From positions 1 through 26,687 of the forward strand of contig CAZCIX010000027.1 in the NCBI GenBank assembly GCA_964498835.1: DNA of 26,687 nt, written 5' to 3'. Positions 24,957-26,687 of this stretch are shown piece after piece. A program made the translations under genes and the position numbers. Origin of the DNA: JAGKXB01 sp964498835 (lineage in GTDB: Bacteria > Pseudomonadota > Gammaproteobacteria > Burkholderiales > Burkholderiaceae_D). Within the stretch, counting starts at the first letter, position 1; each line of letters opens with the position of its first letter. The notes under the pieces are model-generated. The model was not told the origin of the DNA. It made no database searches and was given only the letters and a program-made list of their open reading frames with translations.

Positions 24957-24996
24957 TCCCCTCTCCCACATCAGTGGGAGAGGGCTAGGGTGAGGG
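24957..24996. repeat. REP-like hairpin element upstream of glyQ
   Basis: A perfect 11-bp stem CCCTCTCCCAC/GTGGGAGAGGG with loop ATCA is followed by CTAGGGTGAGGG. This CCCTCTCCC...GGGTGAGGG pattern is a well-known intergenic repeat type in proteobacteria. It lies 19-58 bp before the glyQ start, inside its likely leader. There is no T-tract on either side, so it is not a normal terminator. Confidence 0.75.
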
Positions 24997-25006
24997 AAAA
25001 CCTCGG

Positions 25007-25012
25007 ATTCTA
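25007..25012 (-). promoter_or_regulatory. possible -10 box for glyQ
   Basis: TAGAAT on the minus strand, in the context CCGCTAGAATCCG, matches 5 of 6 of the sigma-70 -10 consensus. No good -35 box is seen 16-18 bp upstream. It would place the hairpin repeat in the glyQ leader RNA. The rest of the 24997-25114 interval shows nothing else I can name. Confidence 0.25.
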
Positions 25013-25114
25013 GCGGATTTCACCCGCCTTATGTGTTTTACGTCCTGTGTTTCCCAGGGCAATCGCACTATGAAGATAATTAGCGTTTGGATTGCTGGCA
25101 AACATCAAAAGAAC

Positions 25115-26687
25115 TCAACGCGTAGCAAACACGTTCTGGAAATTATCGCTATCTTTATTTGCGATAATAAAATTATTAGTTAACAACTCAATGCAAACCC
25201 CTTGATGTAGCTGCGCATGAAAATTAGCAGGGAATACAATGCCAGGCGTTCCCTGTAATTGATGGAAGCAATGCGACGCTAACACATACATTAAGGTATT
25301 CGCTTGATTGATCTCACCATTATTATGGTAGTAACCCAACACCTTTTTCTTCGCCATCGTACCTAGCAGAACTGCCAATCTAGGCAAAACAGTCCGTCTG
25401 ACCTCGGGAGTCAAACTAGCAAGAAACGTAGTGACTGCTGTGATGGAATTTGCTCTTATTTCCTCTGTATCACACAATGCATTGATCTCATCTTTGATGG
25501 CGGCATCTTCTTTATCAGTTTGCGCAATTTTGATGTAATCCCCTCCTGCAACGATAGAAGATTGCATGATGGCTATCATTTTATTAACAAGCATTGTATT
25601 TTTGGCAATCAATGGATCCATTAAGGTTTTTGTGACAAACCTGATCACGTCAGCGTACTGGAACTGACTAATGTCAAAACTATTATCACGAACTCCTCGT
25701 TGCAGATACGCTGGCAAACTCGCAAAAAGAGTGTGAGCAGGTGATAGATCTTCTCCTTGGGTGAAGACGGGATAACCATCTTGAAGTTGCGCAAAATCAA
25801 AAATTCTGATTTTTGTGACGCATTGTTTATACAAAAAACCATATTTCTGACTCATCCATCCGATAAAGTCAGCTCTGTCCTGAGGAGATGTCAAAGGATA
25901 CAAAATCAGTCGTTGGTCATGGATTTGCAGTGCGTATTCGCGATTATTTTCACAAACTGAATCAATACCATCTTCAGTAGCGTTAGAAAAACGTGCTTGC
26001 AACAACGTTTTGATTTCAGTATCAGAATAGGCCTTGGCACCAAACAACTTGGGCCAATCTTGTTCTGGAATGCCGAGTGTTGTAGCGGATAAATCTAAAG
26101 AGAATTTTTTCTCACTCAGCACTTCTATTTTTTCAGCAGCAGAAAGCGTGGAAAGTGGAAGAAAGTGAAGGATTTTTTGTGTGTCCAGCAAATGAGGTAC
26201 GGCTTTTAACATTGCGTTGAGCACATTTGGGTTGGTGCCAAATCTGCCGTCATTAATTGCCTGTGCAATTGATTGTTGCGCCTCTGGATCGGTAAAGATC
26301 GCCAGATTTTGCGCGATTGCCTGGAGCACAGCAGGGGTGGTGCCAAAGTTTCCTTCACGAATTACGATTGCAATCAATCGTTGCGCTTGCGGATCGGTAA
26401 AGATCGCCAGATTTTGCGCGATTGCCTGGAGCACGGCTGGATCAGTGCCAAATCTTCCTTTCTGAATTGCATCCGCAATCAATCGTTGCGCTTCTGGATC
26501 AGTAAAAATAGTCAGATTTTGAGCAACTGCCTGGAGCACAGCAGGGGTGGTGCCAAATCTGCCGTCATTAATTGCCTGTGCAATTGATTGTTGCGCCTCT
26601 GGATCGGTAAAGATCGCCAGATTTTGCGCGATTGCCTGGAGCACAGCAGGGGTGGTGCCAAAGTTTCCTTCACGAATTACGATTGCA
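25115..26687 (-). CDS. large tandem-repeat protein of unknown function (5' end outside window)
   Basis: The open frame enters from the right edge and ends at TGA at 25115, giving 523 visible residues. The upstream part is made of 35-residue repeats of the type VLQAIAQNLAIFTDPEAQ followed by an IA-rich helix and GRFGTTPA. Four full units and part of a fifth are visible, and each is predicted by eye to form two helices, so an alpha-solenoid is likely. The last 369 residues (25118-26224) are non-repetitive, mostly helical in appearance, with no signal peptide, membrane segment or motif I recognise. The repeats faintly recall LRV/HEAT-like repeats. A role in host or protein interaction is possible but not shown. 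An ATG is not visible; GTG at 26642-26644 is internal to a repeat and is not a real start. Confidence 0.85.
   Translation of the reverse strand, partial: AIVIREGNFGTTPAVLQAIAQNLAIFTDPEAQQSIAQAINDGRFGTTPAVLQAVAQNLTIFTDPEAQRLIADAIQKGRFGTDPAVLQAIAQNLAIFTDPQAQRLIAIVIREGNFGTTPAVLQAIAQNLAIFTDPEAQQSIAQAINDGRFGTNPNVLNAMLKAVPHLLDTQKILHFLPLSTLSAAEKIEVLSEKKFSLDLSATTLGIPEQDWPKLFGAKAYSDTEIKTLLQARFSNATEDGIDSVCENNREYALQIHDQRLILYPLTSPQDRADFIGWMSQKYGFLYKQCVTKIRIFDFAQLQDGYPVFTQGEDLSPAHTLFASLPAYLQRGVRDNSFDISQFQYADVIRFVTKTLMDPLIAKNTMLVNKMIAIMQSSIVAGGDYIKIAQTDKEDAAIKDEINALCDTEEIRANSITAVTTFLASLTPEVRRTVLPRLAVLLGTMAKKKVLGYYHNNGEINQANTLMYVLASHCFHQLQGTPGIVFPANFHAQLHQGVCIELLTNNFIIANKDSDNFQNVFATR
26225..26687 (-). repeat. 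105-bp coding tandem repeats with 315-bp higher-order period
   Basis: Full units cover 26540-26644, 26435-26539, 26330-26434 and 26225-26329, each exactly 105 bp (35 codons), with a partial unit at 26645-26687. The segment 26233-26372 is identical over 140 bp to 26548-26687, three units away, while adjacent units differ at several codons. The block of three units has therefore been duplicated recently. The array continues beyond the window. Confidence 0.95.

Noticed and set aside
24957..24996. Hairpin before glyQ as a terminator of the repeat-protein gene
   Set aside because: The stem is strong, but no T-tract follows on either strand and the element has the form of a known dispersed repeat.
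26225..26687. CRISPR-like array at the right edge
   Set aside because: The repeats are contiguous 105-bp units without spacers and keep one open reading frame, so this is a coding tandem repeat.

Overview
This window looks like a chromosomal segment of a betaproteobacterium of the order Burkholderiales. The evidence is the order rpsU-yqeY-dnaG-rpoD-tRNA, the block glyQ-glyS-gmhB-plsC-metalloprotease, and an RpoD whose N-terminal and non-conserved regions look like that order (perhaps Oxalobacteraceae-like; this is inference from memory, not a search). Base composition is close to balanced, and several genes have weak or no Shine-Dalgarno sequence. Coding density is high, with no gene-free stretch over 300 bp.

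Layout. (1) 1-5133, minus strand: the macromolecular-synthesis cluster rpsU, yqeY, dnaG, rpoD, then a tRNA with anticodon CAT. A strong terminator separates rpsU from yqeY-dnaG, and rpoD has its own structured leader. (2) 5278-8086: a flavoprotein of the HI0933/BaiN family (minus), a secreted cupredoxin with a His-rich N-terminus (plus) and apaH (minus), with a palindromic repeat between the last two. (3) 8158-19572, plus strand: a surface-polysaccharide and LPS locus. rmlB, A, C and D make dTDP-L-rhamnose. They are followed by a Wzx-type flippase, two family-2 glycosyltransferases that resemble rhamnosyltransferases, a WecA/WbpL-type initiating sugar-phosphate transferase, a phosphohexomutase, and the inner-core enzymes WaaC and WaaA. 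(4) 19577-24938, minus strand: YgjP-type metalloprotease, plsC, gmhB, glyS, glyQ. GmhB supplies the heptose that WaaC uses, so core-LPS functions sit on both sides of the convergent junction at 19572/19577. (5) 24939-26687: a short intergenic region with a hairpin repeat, then the 3' part of a gene on the minus strand that runs off the window. It encodes tandem 35-residue helical repeats followed by about 370 residues that I do not recognise.

Most genes are ordinary housekeeping or LPS genes. The least explained item is the repeat protein at the right edge. Its 105-bp repeats show a higher-order 315-bp duplication with a 140-bp identical stretch, which suggests recent expansion. Smaller points of interest are two related palindromic intergenic elements, a triple 8-bp repeat placed directly before the rmlD start codon, phased A-tracts upstream of rpsU, hairpins in the rpoD leader, and a tRNA with an unusual D-loop.
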